A stretch of 64,000 bases of DNA from Iris pallida. Taxonomy: Eukaryota; Streptophyta; Magnoliopsida; Asparagales; Iridaceae. The stretch spans positions 27,014,188-27,078,187 of the forward strand of contig JANAVB010015600.1 of assembly GCA_029216955.1 (NCBI GenBank). The letters run 5' to 3'. The position numbers and the translations under genes are program-made. Below, one piece after another: positions 34,573 through 46,274 of the stretch. The notes under the pieces are model-generated. The model had not been told where the DNA came from, searched no databases, and saw only the letters and a list, made by a program, of their open reading frames with translations. How positions within the stretch are numbered: position 1 is the first letter of the stretch; every line of letters starts with the position of its first letter.

Positions 34573-36832
34573 AACTTCAGGTACGCACACAACCTATACA
34601 CCTCTTAACCCCATCAAATAGTTTTATTTAACACGGATTAAAACCCTGTAGAAATTCGACGAAAAATCGACGAAAAACCTGTTTTGAAAACAGGACAACA
34701 CCAACCCAGACCAAGTTTCGGAAGGGTAATTATGGACAGAACAGTTAGGATTTTCGAAATTCATTTGAACACGTTTTTAGACAACCTAACCAGCTTTCAA
34801 ACCCTATTTTAGATTATTTTATTAATCAGTAGATGCTAGGATAAATCAACTCGAAGATCGAGAAAAATACGAAAAATAGTTTTAAAAAACTAGAAAGTTC
34901 ACCCACACGACGTGCGTCCCGCCAATCCGGGTGACGTGGTCATGAACCGAAAGCATCGAAAGGTGCGTATCGGCTTCATGGACGTGTGGACTTTGGCGGA
35001 ATTCAAATTGGTCGCGTGTGCGCGACGAATTTGATACGTATCCGTCGAAATTTACCGTATCGGCCTCTGTGCAAATTTCTCAATTACTTTGTGCACGCTC
35101 GTCAGATCGAGACGAAACTTGCGCCAACAGGACCGTATCGTTTTTCTGGTCCTGTATGCCAAGTTTGGTCCAATTCTGAGACAGTTGAATCGTACCGCTG
35201 TTTTACGGACCCCACGGTCCGACTCAACGGGTGATTTTGTGCACGGTCCACCAGAATCCAAACTGGACATACCGTTGGGTTCGTATCATCAAAACGAATC
35301 CATAGACATGTAGTTTGACGACTTTAGAGACCATTGACTCTGGCACGCTTTTCGGTACAAATCAGGTCCACGGCGGACATCATTTTTGCCCGAATTTACC
35401 GTTTTGCCCCTGTGTCCAGAATTGGACAAGGACAGGCAATTCTAGCTAATTTGACTATTCTAAGAATGTTGGTAACGTTTATTTTAGCTTTCGGAGACAG
35501 TTGTGATGACTTGGACTTTCTGACTTGTTGATTGGCGATACATTGTTGGTTCTCCGTGCAACCCCCAGGCAAGTATACCTTGCCGAACATATACAGTATT
35601 TATATTGTTTTTTCCATCTTTGTTGTATTTCCTTTCATCTTGTCACATGATTCCATATTGTGATTGATTTGTCCTTGATTGCTTTACATGTTCTAGATTA
35701 CGTACACGTATAGGATATTCGACATTGTTGATTATTGGTCTTTTCGTGTTATCTTGTCTCGTGATTGAGTTGTCAGTTTCTATATCTGTCCTTGACTTGA
35801 CCATTCTTGACTGGGAGTATCTTACATTGTACTACAGTTGAGACATACTATAGATTGGGAGTATCTTACATTGTACTACGACCTATAGCCGATTCTTCTA
35901 CCTTGATATCACTTGATTGACTTGACTTGAGACATACTATAGATTGGAAGTATCTTATATTGTACTACGACCTATAGTCGATTCTTCTACCTTGATATCA
36001 CTTGATTGACTTGACTTGAGACATGCCATAGATTGGGAGTATCTTACATTGTACTACGACCTATAGCATATATTGATTGATCGATTGACTTGACTTACGA
36101 CACTATAAATTGGGAGTATCTTGCATTGTACTACGATTTATAGGAGTCTAATTGACTTTGTATCCTTTAGGAGAGGAGATCGATACTAGAATTGGCTAAT
36201 CTTGACTGGGAGTATCTTGCATTGTATTACAGTCAAAATCTACTATAGATTGGGAGTATCTTGCATTGTACTACAAGCTATAGAGGTTAATCGATTGATT
36301 GGTAGCCAAGTCTAGTATTACATTTTCATACGACTCATCGTCCTTAGATGTTCTCCTTGCAGTGTTCTTATCCTTCTTACATGTTATTTACTGTTATATT
36401 AGTAGGCATATTTTATATATCTTGCTAGTCCTCTGAGGACCTGATGATCTCTTCAGGTAGCTGATTGCACGGAGTTAGTTAGCTGAGCATGTGGTAGTTG
36501 ACTTCATCTGCATGATTCAGGTATTTTGTTAGTGTTATTGATTTACTATCTTTCTCGTGCTTTTATGATATATCCCACTTATCAGCTTAGTTTTATAGAC
36601 TCATATCATTCTCAGAGTCTAATCGGACAATATGCTAATGGGCTGCAGACCATGACCCATAATTGTTCATTCTTGTTTTATTTGATTCTTGTGGATTGAG
36701 ATATAGTTTATATTAGACGTGATACCCATGACCCTGACAGCTTATACGTACTCGAGTCGGGCTGGAGTCCGCTTGATGCGTAGCTGGCTTGCTCACGAGC
36801 TCGCGTCCAAAAAGCGGGTGCGGGTCGTGACA
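34573..36832 (+). repeat. Right LTR of III, second part
   Basis: Resumes after the TCTAC duplication. Matches 13669-15164 and 17805-18566, which lets the insertion point of solo LTR IV be read directly. Contains the 90-bp tandem array at 35812-36075. Confidence 0.9.
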
Positions 36833-36837
36833 CTAAC

Positions 36838-38580
36838 AGTGTGTGAACATTATGTGACATAGGACAGTAGTACTAGGGTGTTTCCTCTGTGTGTAGTGAA
36901 TGAAAACAAAGTACAATTACAGTGTATTAAAACTCAAGAAATGTGAATTCAGTTTACACATTAACAGTTTCAGGATGATCATGTGACAGTTCAGCTAACA
37001 GTCCCAAAAACCAATTCGAAAACCAAAATCTCTTGCTAACATGAAAACCTAACATGTGACTAATTCTCAGACATATGTAGATGAATTAACATTGCAAATT
37101 AATCATGGAAAATAGTTTGAAATCATATTCGAATCTCATAAATTACAAACAGTGAACCATGTATCAGTAATTGGAGGAAACTACAAATTGAATTCGAAAA
37201 TGCAATTATTATTCTGATTTAATGGTTGGTATTGATAGGGTTACATATGAACATGCCTCACAGAGTGTGTCGTATCCCCAATGTGGGACACGACATGTCC
37301 AATCAATTTAAACACACGAATACACTAGAACTGTGCACAGTCTCGTGCACGCGTGCACACACGACACACGACACGGCACAACACGTGTGCGTGTCCAGAG
37401 GTACACCTAGGGTAGGGCTACAACCCTGACACCCTGAATCGTGTCCACGAGACACGTAGACACGACACGAAACCCGTGTCAGCAGTGCCTGTGGCACGCA
37501 CGCACCACAGGCAACGGCCAGTACGGGCCCGAAAGCGTGTCCGACTCGACACGAGACGACCCGAGACTTGAGGGGACTCATGTCAGTCACTGCCCCTCGG
37601 TCCTCACCAAGTGGCGCGTGTCGAATCGCCGTGTCCACTCAGAAATCAAACCCGTGTAGCAGGACAGTGTTCCCGCGACTGCAACAGCGTGTTCGTGTCC
37701 ACATACTGACACGACACTGCAATCCTCCACAAAAGACACGAAATCACAGACGACCCCTAGATCTACAAATCTATTCAAAACAGAACAAAATCATTGGGTG
37801 TGGCATTTCATCGAACACCTAGTTCTAGGTTAGGATACGTGTCCGATACGGACACGAAATCAAATGCAATTGACACCAAACCTTCACTACAGCTAGGGGA
37901 CACCTAGATCTAGGCTAACATGCAAAGAAAACAGAATTTAATTACAATTTGAAGGGTTTACCTATAGGGTGCAAATGACCAAGAAAAGTCCCAAATCGAT
38001 TGATTTTCGTTGCTAGCTAAATCCTTCAAATTGCTCACAAACTGAAATCACTCTCCATGAATATCAAATAGAGGATGATTAGAATCTATTGCAAAAGATT
38101 TGGATAAAAAAGGAATTGAACTGGATTTATTATGAATTAGGGAATATGGGAATTACCTTTCCTTTCTAAAAGTTGGTTCAACACAAAAGAGGCAAGAACT
38201 AAGGAATGAGAGATTATATGGGGGGAATACCTAGGTGTGGCCGGCCACTATGGCTAAGTTAGGGTTAGGGTTTCATGGCATGGGCCTTGGGCCAAGTTGC
38301 ATTAGTCATGGAAATAAATTCCTAAGTCATAAGTCATGAACCTATTCATTATTCCTCCTATTGAAACTTGATTCTAATTGACTAAAATAGGGTTGACTTA
38401 AATTAGACTAGGGTCCCACCATGCTAACCAAGTCACCATAGCTAGGGTTAATATCTAGGTTAGTCTACAAAGTCTCAACTAGTCAAAGTCAAAAATAACA
38501 ATCATGATTTCAATAATCAAAATAAATTCAAAAATTCTCAAATGACCAAAATACCCTCAAGCTAAAATGTGGTAGTGACA
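36838..38580 (-). repeat. Solo LTR II, right part; no gene
   Basis: Non-coding continuation of II after the CTAAC duplication. It includes a segment extremely rich in GACACG and CGTGTC words (37260-37860). The remainder to 38580 is AT-rich and ends GTGGTAGTGACA. Confidence 0.75.
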
Positions 38581-38585
38581 AAAAG

Positions 38586-38852
38586 TGAGCTTGAGAGACT
38601 TGTAATCAGGACCTTGCACCCCATTGTAATCTTATTGTTCAATATCAATAAAGAACACTTTTGAATCACTTGTGTGTTGCTTCTAAATTTTTGTTGCATG
38701 TTTTAATGTTGCTGCTTGGAACTTTTGTGCGACGACCCCATCGCAGCCGCTGTAATCGGCCATTATGAAACTGCATTGCACGAGTGCAATCTAGGCTTGT
38801 GCGGCATCACGCCTTAGCGAGGACGTCGCTCCTACGGGAGCAGGGCGTGACA
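38586..38852 (+). repeat. Left LTR of element I, second part
   Basis: Resumes after AAAAG and matches 43874-44141. It includes an AATAAAGA word at 38646 that may be its polyadenylation signal, and ends GGGCGTGACA. Confidence 0.9.
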
Positions 38853-41408
38853 TAATGGTATCAGAGCACGGCTTTACGTCCTTGGACTTCAAGTCGAATC
38901 TCTCAGTTTTGAAAGCTCGTTATTGATAATAAAGTGTGCGCTCTCTTTCAAATGTCCCATGGCATGTCCATACAATAAGTCTAAATATTTTCAAAAGCTC
39001 GTACAAGTGTTCAATTGAACGCATCGGTAGGCGATGGCCTTTTGCCGAACGGTGTCAAACTTGAGTTGATAGAAAACACATGCTAAAGTTAGCAAGTCGC
39101 GTGCGTGCCTAATTAGTCCTACATCGACATTAGCAAATAAGCGTACAAAATCAGAGTATAGTCCGTACGGGATGGCTATGCACACGACCTTTTGGCTAAG
39201 CTATGCCGCGTGTTGCGCACCTAAACTTTATGGTGCAAACGAATTGCGAGGGATATCAAGTAACGTTCGGTCGGGAACAAAGATGCACTTAGAGTGTATA
39301 TCGATAGAAATACTATCGGACTAACGCTTAGGCGTACACAAAAGATTGGTTTAGATTTTAAGGAATAGTGCGAACGACTTAGTACGTCGAGACGACGTGA
39401 GTGATTACGTTAGAGATTCGTCGAACAAATCGGAAAGCTATATTAGCGAATAATACGAACGTAATTGAGGACTAAATCGGATGGCTCGAATCCTGAGTGG
39501 TGTATGGTCCGTCTTAGAAAATCATTCGAGCGAAATTGAGGATTAGGGGTAATGACGAGTATGTCGGCGAGGCGATGCGATCACGTAAAGCCTTAGAACG
39601 TGTCACGCTTAGTTGGTCGTGACTTTGAATGTCCCGAACGAGATGTCGTTCGGACAATTTGTGAATGGGCCACGCGAGTTAGGAAACGATATTGAATCAG
39701 GATTCGGAACGATGAATAAAAATAAATGTCTTGATCGAGGAAGCCTAGAGGATCGTACTTATGATTTCGGATTTGGTCGAATGGAATTGTGGTATATCCA
39801 ATTCGAACAATAGCATCAGTTGTACGACTCGGAGTTCGTTGCAAAGGAAGATCATCAGGTTACGTACATCATCGATGGTATTGAGGCGTATCAAAGATCG
39901 ATGTGCGATAACTCGAGGGTACTCTGATTCGAGGAATGATGATCGTGTAAAATATCATTGTTTCGATCGATGCTATACTCAGGATGTTGGAATGTATCGT
40001 GGAAAAGATAGAGTTGGCTCGAGGATTTTCTAGTTGAACGAATGAGGATCAGACTATCGAACTGAGATCTTGGCTTGGATGGAAATGAAATGTTTGGATT
40101 GCTTCGACGATAACCACAACGTTGACGTTCTTGTCTTATGCGAGCGCAACTCCAGTCTCGCACATGCGTCATGCCGATTAGGGCGATCACTCCGCGTGAG
40201 TGCTGGTATGGTGATTCATACAGCGGGGGTGATCGAACTTGCATGGCGTGGCAATTTGATTGCTTCGACTTGTGGTTTGACGCGAAGGTGGACTCGAGAA
40301 TGACTCAGTGTGCTTGACGATTGAACTTGAGGATTTAGTAGGTCCAATCCGCGTATCGAGAATGAATTAGTCTAGACTCAAGCAAGATTTGCGCTCCAAT
40401 GAGGACGATTATCCTGCAAAAACGTGGCATGGTGATTCATGTCCAACGTAGATAATAGAACTTGCGTGAGATTGGGGCGTGACAAATTGTTATGCTAGAC
40501 GACCTCGTGATCGAATACATGAATTGGTTAGAATGGATATGTGAATCATATCGACATGTCGGAAGGAATCTACTATACAAATTGGTGATTTGAACGAATT
40601 CGAATCTGCACAACGTATACCTTGATGCGAATTAGGTGATCATGCTTGATGTTTAGAAATCTGAGTGATACGAGCTTGGATAGGAAACCCGTACTATTAA
40701 CTTGGTTTGGAAGGAATCTACTATACAAATTGGTGATTTGAACGGATTCGAATATGCGCAACGTATACCTTGATGCGAATTAGGTCATCATGCTCGATGT
40801 TTAGAAATCTGAGTGATGCGAGCTTGGGTAGGAAACCTGTACTATTAACTTGGTTTGACCCTATGATTGGGGTCAGTGTTGGCATTATTGTTGGGGAACT
40901 ATGATTCCAATCCTGACATTGACTTTAGGCTTGAGAAATGGCCTAGCGGTTAGGCGAGACGTCCATGTTTCAAGAGTTAGCAATCGAAAGATTGATCTTG
41001 AGGATTGGTATGGATGGATAGAGTGAATCAAGAATATAGGAATACCCCTCACGAGATTCGACTGACATGCATATATTTCAGGGACGCCTGAATATGTGCA
41101 CGATGCGACTCGAATAAGAATGACGAATTATCTATCATACGGTTTGGCTGAATGTATGTATTTTGGGGACGCCTGGAATATGTGCACGATCCAACCAAGT
41201 GACACGTTGAATTTAAGTGAGACTCGAGGAATGGAAAAAGGGTCGAGGATTTTAAAATCGTGTTAAAGGAAAGATTGATAGTAGCGAGTGTTGCTCGGAT
41301 TAAGGAAACACATAGGCGAAGCGTATACGAGTGTCCTTAGATCAAAGTGGTCTAAAAGTAAGTACTCAGTTAGTTTCGAGGACGAAACTTTTTTTGAGTG
41401 GTGTATGA
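38853..41408 (+). other. Non-coding interior of element I
   Basis: 2.56 kb between the LTRs. It begins with a primer-binding site and ends with GAGGACGAAAC and a T-rich stretch before the right LTR. Only short ORFs without recognisable domains occur. A CTACTATACAAATTGGTGAT segment is directly duplicated at 40569 and 40719. Such an element must borrow all proteins. Confidence 0.75.
38856..38867 (+). promoter_or_regulatory. Primer-binding site of element I
   Basis: TGGTATCAGAGC four bases after the LTR, the standard site complementary to the 3' end of initiator methionine tRNA in plant LTR elements. Confidence 0.88.
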
Positions 41409-44141
41409 TGTAGTACCCCGTCCCGTTCAGTCAATCGGAGGAATCGAAACGCCGACGGCGTTCGAACTTAGCCTTATAACGGCTGTTCGAAGACTCGCTC
41501 GGTCGAGGCGACTCCTCGCTCAGGAGGGGGTAGTTTCGGTGAACTTGCCTCATCTTAGCCTTCACATAATAAATCGCATGTTTCCAACTTGCACAAGTTA
41601 GGCTTGATAATAAAAGAGACGCATCTATATAGTTAAGGGAATAATCCCGACGGGTCGGAATATGTTAGAACATGGAAAAAGGTCCCGCGGTCTGCTTAGA
41701 AGTCTGCTCAGCGTGCTTTCAAAATAACACTCGGTCCTTCGTCCCGTGGCTTGGGAGAAGGAAGTTGGCCTAAGTTGCTAAGTTGCCACGAAGCTGGGAT
41801 TAGCCTAAGTCATAGGCGTCGTCCGCACGAATACTTGATAAAGCATGCACGGTCCCGTTGTCCAAGGCTTGGCATAGCCTTCGCCTGTCTCGTGGTTTAA
41901 GTCGGATTGCACGGCTTGTGGCTTAAATCTAGGCACCCAAAGAACTTGGTTGTTCAAGTCGAACGCGTGTACGCCACGTTCTCTCGATGCGAAGCTTGGC
42001 GTAGCCTTTGCTCGTCAAGTCGTTGTCCGAATGAGTTAGAAAAGAGTTGTGCTGGGCTATCGAAGTCATAGCAAGCACTGTCCCCTGTTTCCTGCGGTTG
42101 CCAAGTCACATAGTCCCATGAGAACAAGGTTCATCATGTAAAGTATGTGACTTGAGCGATAGCGTCGCCTAGAGAATAAGGTCTGTCTAAGACACGAGCC
42201 ACGGTGGGTTTAGTAAAAAGCATGCCACGGACAAAGGAAGTTCACGCGACTGGTTGTCGCCGAGATCGGTCCCGCTACTTGGGAGTCTCGATAAGTCTCG
42301 ATAAGTCTCGTTCACGAGATCGGCCCTGCTACTTGGGAGTCTCGATAAGGAAGCACACGAGATCGGTCCCGCTACTTGGGAGTATCGATAAGTCTCGATA
42401 AGTCTCGTTCACGAGATCGGTCTCGCTACTTGGGAGTCTCGATAAGTCTCGATAAGGAAGCACACGAGATCGGTCCCGCTACTTGAGAGTCTCGATAAGT
42501 CTCGTTCACGAGATCGGTCCCGCTACTTGGGAGTCTCGATAAGTCTCGATAAGGAAGCACACGAGATCGGTCCCGCTACTTGGGAGTCTCGATAAGTCTC
42601 GATAAGGATGTTCACGAGATCGGTCCCGCTACTTGGGAGTCTCGATAAGGAATCACGCGAGATCGGTCCCGCTACTTGTGAGTCTCGATAGAAAGATGGA
42701 AAGCATGGTCATGATTAAGGAAGGACTTGATAGATCGAGTTGAGTCTTGCATGGTCATTGGACAACTTGTGCGCAAGGGTAAAATTGCTCGAGCGATCCT
42801 GGGGCGCCGGATTCGTGTCGGCCTAGGAGAAATTGCAGATATTGTACGGCCTTCATCGACGGTACGACTCGATTGAAGTGAACCGTTACAATATAGGTTA
42901 CGGGTCATTCGGTGGGAGCTCGTACCTCGCCACGCGAATGGTCACCGTATGCAAAAGATCCAGGATAGTTTGACATTGCTAGTGACCACTCATATAGATG
43001 TATCGGCATAAGAGCGACTATCCGCGTGTATGCATTTGGATTGCGTCGAATACTAGCAGGTTACGAGTTGGGTTAACAAGTTATGCTTATTGCAAGCGCT
43101 AACCTTGAGTCGGCACGAGTTAGGTGTGCACGGTTGCAGCACCATTCTGGAACCTAAGAGTTGGCTATAGCAAGGACACGTGCTTCGGCATAAATGTGGC
43201 ATTGTTGTATCGAGTTAAGTCAGGAAGGGTCGTAAGGCAAGTTAATTAAGTCTGGTTGATACTTGGGAGGCACGGCCTCGATTCTAAGGCCCGAGCAAGT
43301 GTATTGGCACGACCAGCACGAGCCGTCCCCCTTGACGTCATTGGCACGAGAATGGTCTAGAAACACATGAAATAAGTGAAAGTCTTGGCACGGCCGAGTT
43401 TGCATAAGTTGCTCCTCGACGAGGTACTGTCTCGAATATATGGAAGTCACAAATAGATTATCGCACGACCCTGTTGTTGCGTTACCAAGTATAGGCCAAG
43501 GCGTCGTTGTCTTAAAATTGATCCTAAGATAAGATTAGAAAGACAATCAAAAGGGATTAAGCTGCACAAAGTAAATAAACGTGTCGGTTTTGTATGGGTG
43601 GGCGAAGAGCTCACTCTACCTGTACAGTTGAGTACTGACACCCACACAGTTTTCATGTGCAGGCACAGGTAGAAGCTCGTGGCGCGGAGCTCGCTTGGAT
43701 GCGTCGAGGCACGGAGTTCCTTGGCGATTCGAAGCGTACGGTCGCGTGGAGTCAAGACTTATACGGGACATAATGTATGGACATCGCCATCCGGCAGAAT
43801 CTGTACTCGTCGCCTTGAAGCATTGTATCGAGAGATGAGAGAGAGCAGAGTGACTTATAAAATGAGAGAAAAATGAGCTTGAGAGACTTGTAATCAGGGC
43901 CTTGCGCCCCATTGTAATCTTATTGTTCAATATCAATAAAGAGCACTTTTGAATAACTTGTGTGTTGCTTCTAAATTTTTGATGCATGTTTCAATGTTAC
44001 TGCTTGGGACTTCTGTGCGACGACCCCGTCGCAGCCGCTGTAATCGGCCGTTATGAAACTGCCTTGCACGAGCGCAATCTAGGCTCGTGCGGCATCACGC
44101 CTTAGCGAGGACGATCGCTCCTACGGGAGCGGGGCGTGACA
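41409..44141 (+). repeat. Right LTR of element I, intact
   Basis: 2,733 bp, TGTAGT...GTGACA, uninterrupted, and the template for recognising the split left LTR. Contains the GAGATCGGTCCCGCTACTTG tandem array at 42254-42690. Confidence 0.92.
42254..42690 (+). repeat. Tandem repeat in right LTR of I
   Basis: Nine or so copies of the GAGATCGGTCCCGCTACTTG / GAGTCTCGATAAG unit, more than in the left LTR, so copy number has changed since insertion. Confidence 0.85.
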
Positions 44142-44146
44142 GGGTG

Positions 44147-44933
44147 GGGAGAAGAGGCAGTGGAGAGAGGAGGCGGTGGAGAGACTCGGCTATGGCGCGG
44201 ACGACGACGGACGAAGCTGCTGGTCTGATTTTTTTTTTTTTTGTGGTTAGATGTAAACAAAATGGTTTTTGTGAGCAGAGGTGGAGAGTACACGTGGGTG
44301 GGTTGTCATTTTTTTTTCTTTTGCTTTTCAGGATGAGTGAAATTGGTTTAGAAATTGTTAAATAAAAATAGTTACTATGATATCTATAATTATGATAATG
44401 TATTTTAAATGAATTTAGAGGAGTAATTAGGAGTAGTTAATAACAACTAATATAAAAATATGTTTAATTAATAGCTTAGTAATTAATAATTTTTTGCAGA
44501 GAGAACATTAATGATATGTTTAATTAATAGTTTTAGTAATTAATATAATTATGATATGTTTAATTATGATAATGTGTTGAATTATAATAATTAATTTAAT
44601 TTGTCTTCAATAAAAATTTTACAAATATTTTCCTAACAATTATGATAGTTTAATATTTTTTTCGTTTAATTATGGTAATTATAATTATGGGTTAACATAT
44701 CTTCCACTACAACATCCACTTTCAACAACCATCCAAACAACTGAACTTTTTTTTCTCCCCTTTCAACAACCATCCAAACAACGAATTCATTTTTCTTCCA
44801 CTCGCAAGAGACAAAAAGTACTCTATCCAAACACATTTTGAAAAGTGTCACTTGCTACAAGCACACTACAACTCAACATGACGAAAGTGTCACTATTACA
44901 CTTTTAAAGAGTCACATCTATCCAAACAGCTCC
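44147..44933 (+). mobile_element. Tourist-like element, right part
   Basis: Continues the GC-rich interior of 6924-7363, then turns AT-rich. It contains a direct duplication of TTTCAACAACCATCCAAACA at about 44724 and 44761. It ends TATCCAAACAGCTCC followed by TAA, pairing with the left end at 6924. Confidence 0.75.
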
Positions 44934-44936
44934 TAA

Positions 44937-45609
44937 GTCATTTTTTGGTTAGAGGTTGTCAAAAATTTGATAACGACAACACATATCAAAATTTAAGTTT
45001 TTCTCTTTCTCCCCACTTCATGTTTCTTTTCCAAACCTAATTTTATGTTTATGATTTGCCAGCGGGTATATTAATGAAAATTTGAACCTAATTTTAGAAA
45101 TTTTCGACTTCAGATCTCCACATAAACTTGTTGGGACAACATAAGGCTGTCAAAATTTTGGCAGTCTTGACTACAGTGAGGACTGCAAACATTTTGGTAA
45201 CAGTCCGTACTGTAGTCAGAACTGCCAAAAAAGTTGTCTTAAATATTTTTTTAAACTGTCAAAACTTTGACAATCCTAAAAACATACTTCTGTCTTCATG
45301 AATGTCAAAATTTTTGCAGTCTGCATATCCAGGACTGCTAAAATTTTAATATTTCTAGGTCGTCCCAAATGGAACTGTGTTTCAATTTTGAAGTTTCGGA
45401 ACTCCATTAATGGAGTTCGAAATGGGACTATACTAAGAAAGCAAAACATATGGATGAAGATTTAGAAATCTGAAAAGAAAGTGGAAGACAAAAATTTTTA
45501 CATTTTATACTTTTAGTTTGTGTTGTCCCTAATAATTTTTTTAAGGACAATTTGGGTATTGAAAAAATATAACTGTGCTTGCCCTCCAGTAAAGCTTTTA
45601 ATGTCCTTA
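44937..45609. other. AT-rich spacer with a short hairpin
   Basis: No gene seen. Contains a near-perfect palindrome at 45160-45226. Confidence 0.5.
45160..45226. repeat. Imperfect palindrome, about 26-bp stem
   Basis: The left arm GGCAGTCTTGACTACAGTGA and the complement of the right arm, GGCAGTTCTGACTACAGTAC, pair with few mismatches around a short loop. Confidence 0.75.
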
Positions 45610-45619
45610 ACATTTGCCT

Positions 45620-45690
45620 TTTTTTGGCCTAGACTCGAACCCGATCTTCCCAATAACCCTCAACAGCTCCAACCACTAGTCCACACATGA
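45620..45690 (-). mobile_element. tRNA-derived SINE-like fragment
   Basis: On the minus strand, TGGACTAGTGGTTGGAG resembles a Pol III box A and GGGTTCGAGTC a box B, about 30 nt apart. The rest of the body is not recognisable. Confidence 0.45.
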
Positions 45691-45875
45691 TTTTCTTGGT
45701 GTGCAAACCATGTCCGGCTGACAATTTTATGGCTGTGTCAAGCAAACAAGGATTCAAAACCCAGAAGAAGAAACCCAACGGACAATCAACAGTAAACTTT
45801 TTCATAGTGTCAGCACTAAAGAACATGTCTTCCTATTTTCACTGCCGAACCACACTGATGGAAGCCAGACACTTG

Positions 45876-46267
45876 GGCCTCGTTTGGTTCACGGAAAGGA
45901 AATGAATTCCTTTTTTATGGGAAAAGGAAAGTAGGATTCCTGTTATATTTTTTTTCCGTTGTTTGGTAAAACAAAAAAACTACCTAAGAAAGAAAAACAA
46001 AATATAACAATGTTCCAATAATATCTTTACATTTTAAAATAAAAAATAATATTATAAAAAATAACATTAATAGTAAAATAAGCAATGACACAAAACTTTT
46101 GTAATAAATGTTGGAAAAGGAGAAGGAAAAATCAATCCCATTGGTTTTGAGTGGAACCATATTCCCACCAATTCAAGGAAATTGATTCCCAAGTTTGTGG
46201 CTACCAAACAAAGAAAATGAACAACTTTCCTTTCTTGGTTCCTTAAATCCGTGAACCAAACGAGGCC
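45876..46267. mobile_element. MITE (GGCCTCGTTTGGTTCACGG family), copy 2
   Basis: Inverted ends GGCCTCGTTTGGTTCACGG and its complement are almost perfect. 392 bp, same family as 3403-3824 in opposite orientation. The flanking trinucleotides (TTG and ATA) each differ by one base from TTA. Confidence 0.8.
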
Positions 46268-46274
46268 ATACTTC

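Larger units (their letters stand above)
12189..36832 (+). mobile_element. LTR retrotransposon III (whole, with nested insertions)
   Basis: Duplication CTAAC at 12184-12188 and 36833-36837. Left LTR: 12189-15164 plus 17805-18566 (3.74 kb). Interior: 18567-19154, only 588 bp. Right LTR: 19155-20557 plus 34573-36832 (3.66 kb). LTRs start TGTAGCTCCCC and end GTGCGGGTCGTGACA (GTGGCA in the left copy) and are about 96% alike by eye. The interior has no gag-pol; just before the right LTR it keeps a gypsy-style TTCGAGGACGAAA phrase and a purine tract. A non-autonomous element that is almost all LTR. Confidence 0.9.
9772..38580 (-). mobile_element. Solo LTR II (whole, with nested insertions)
   Basis: Inserted in the left LTR of I with duplication AAAAG (9767-9771 and 38581-38585). 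Element sequence is 9772-12188 plus 36838-38580, about 4.2 kb. It starts TGTCACGACCCGCACCC and ends GTGGTAGTGACA, with no repeated end and no internal gag-pol, so I read it as one very long solo LTR. Its left end reversed (GGGTGCGGGTCGTGACA) equals the 3' end of element III's LTRs, so II probably lies on the minus strand and belongs to a related family. Confidence 0.8.
7364..44141 (+). mobile_element. LTR retrotransposon I (whole, with nested insertions)
   Basis: Bounded by the 5-bp duplication GGGTG (7359-7363 and 44142-44146). LTRs begin TGTAGT and end GTGACA. The left LTR is 7364-9771 plus 38586-38852 (split by element II), the right LTR 41409-44141, about 2.7 kb each. They are roughly 95% alike by eye, with mostly C/T and G/A differences. 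The interior (38853-41408) is non-coding. Ty3/gypsy affinity is inferred from the GAGGACGAAA phrase just before the right LTR. A large non-autonomous (LARD-like) element. Confidence 0.9.

Noticed and set aside
9772..38580. Element II as a complete element with two LTRs
   Set aside because: I found no repeated ends within its 4.2 kb, no primer site and no coding region, so a solo LTR is the simpler reading.
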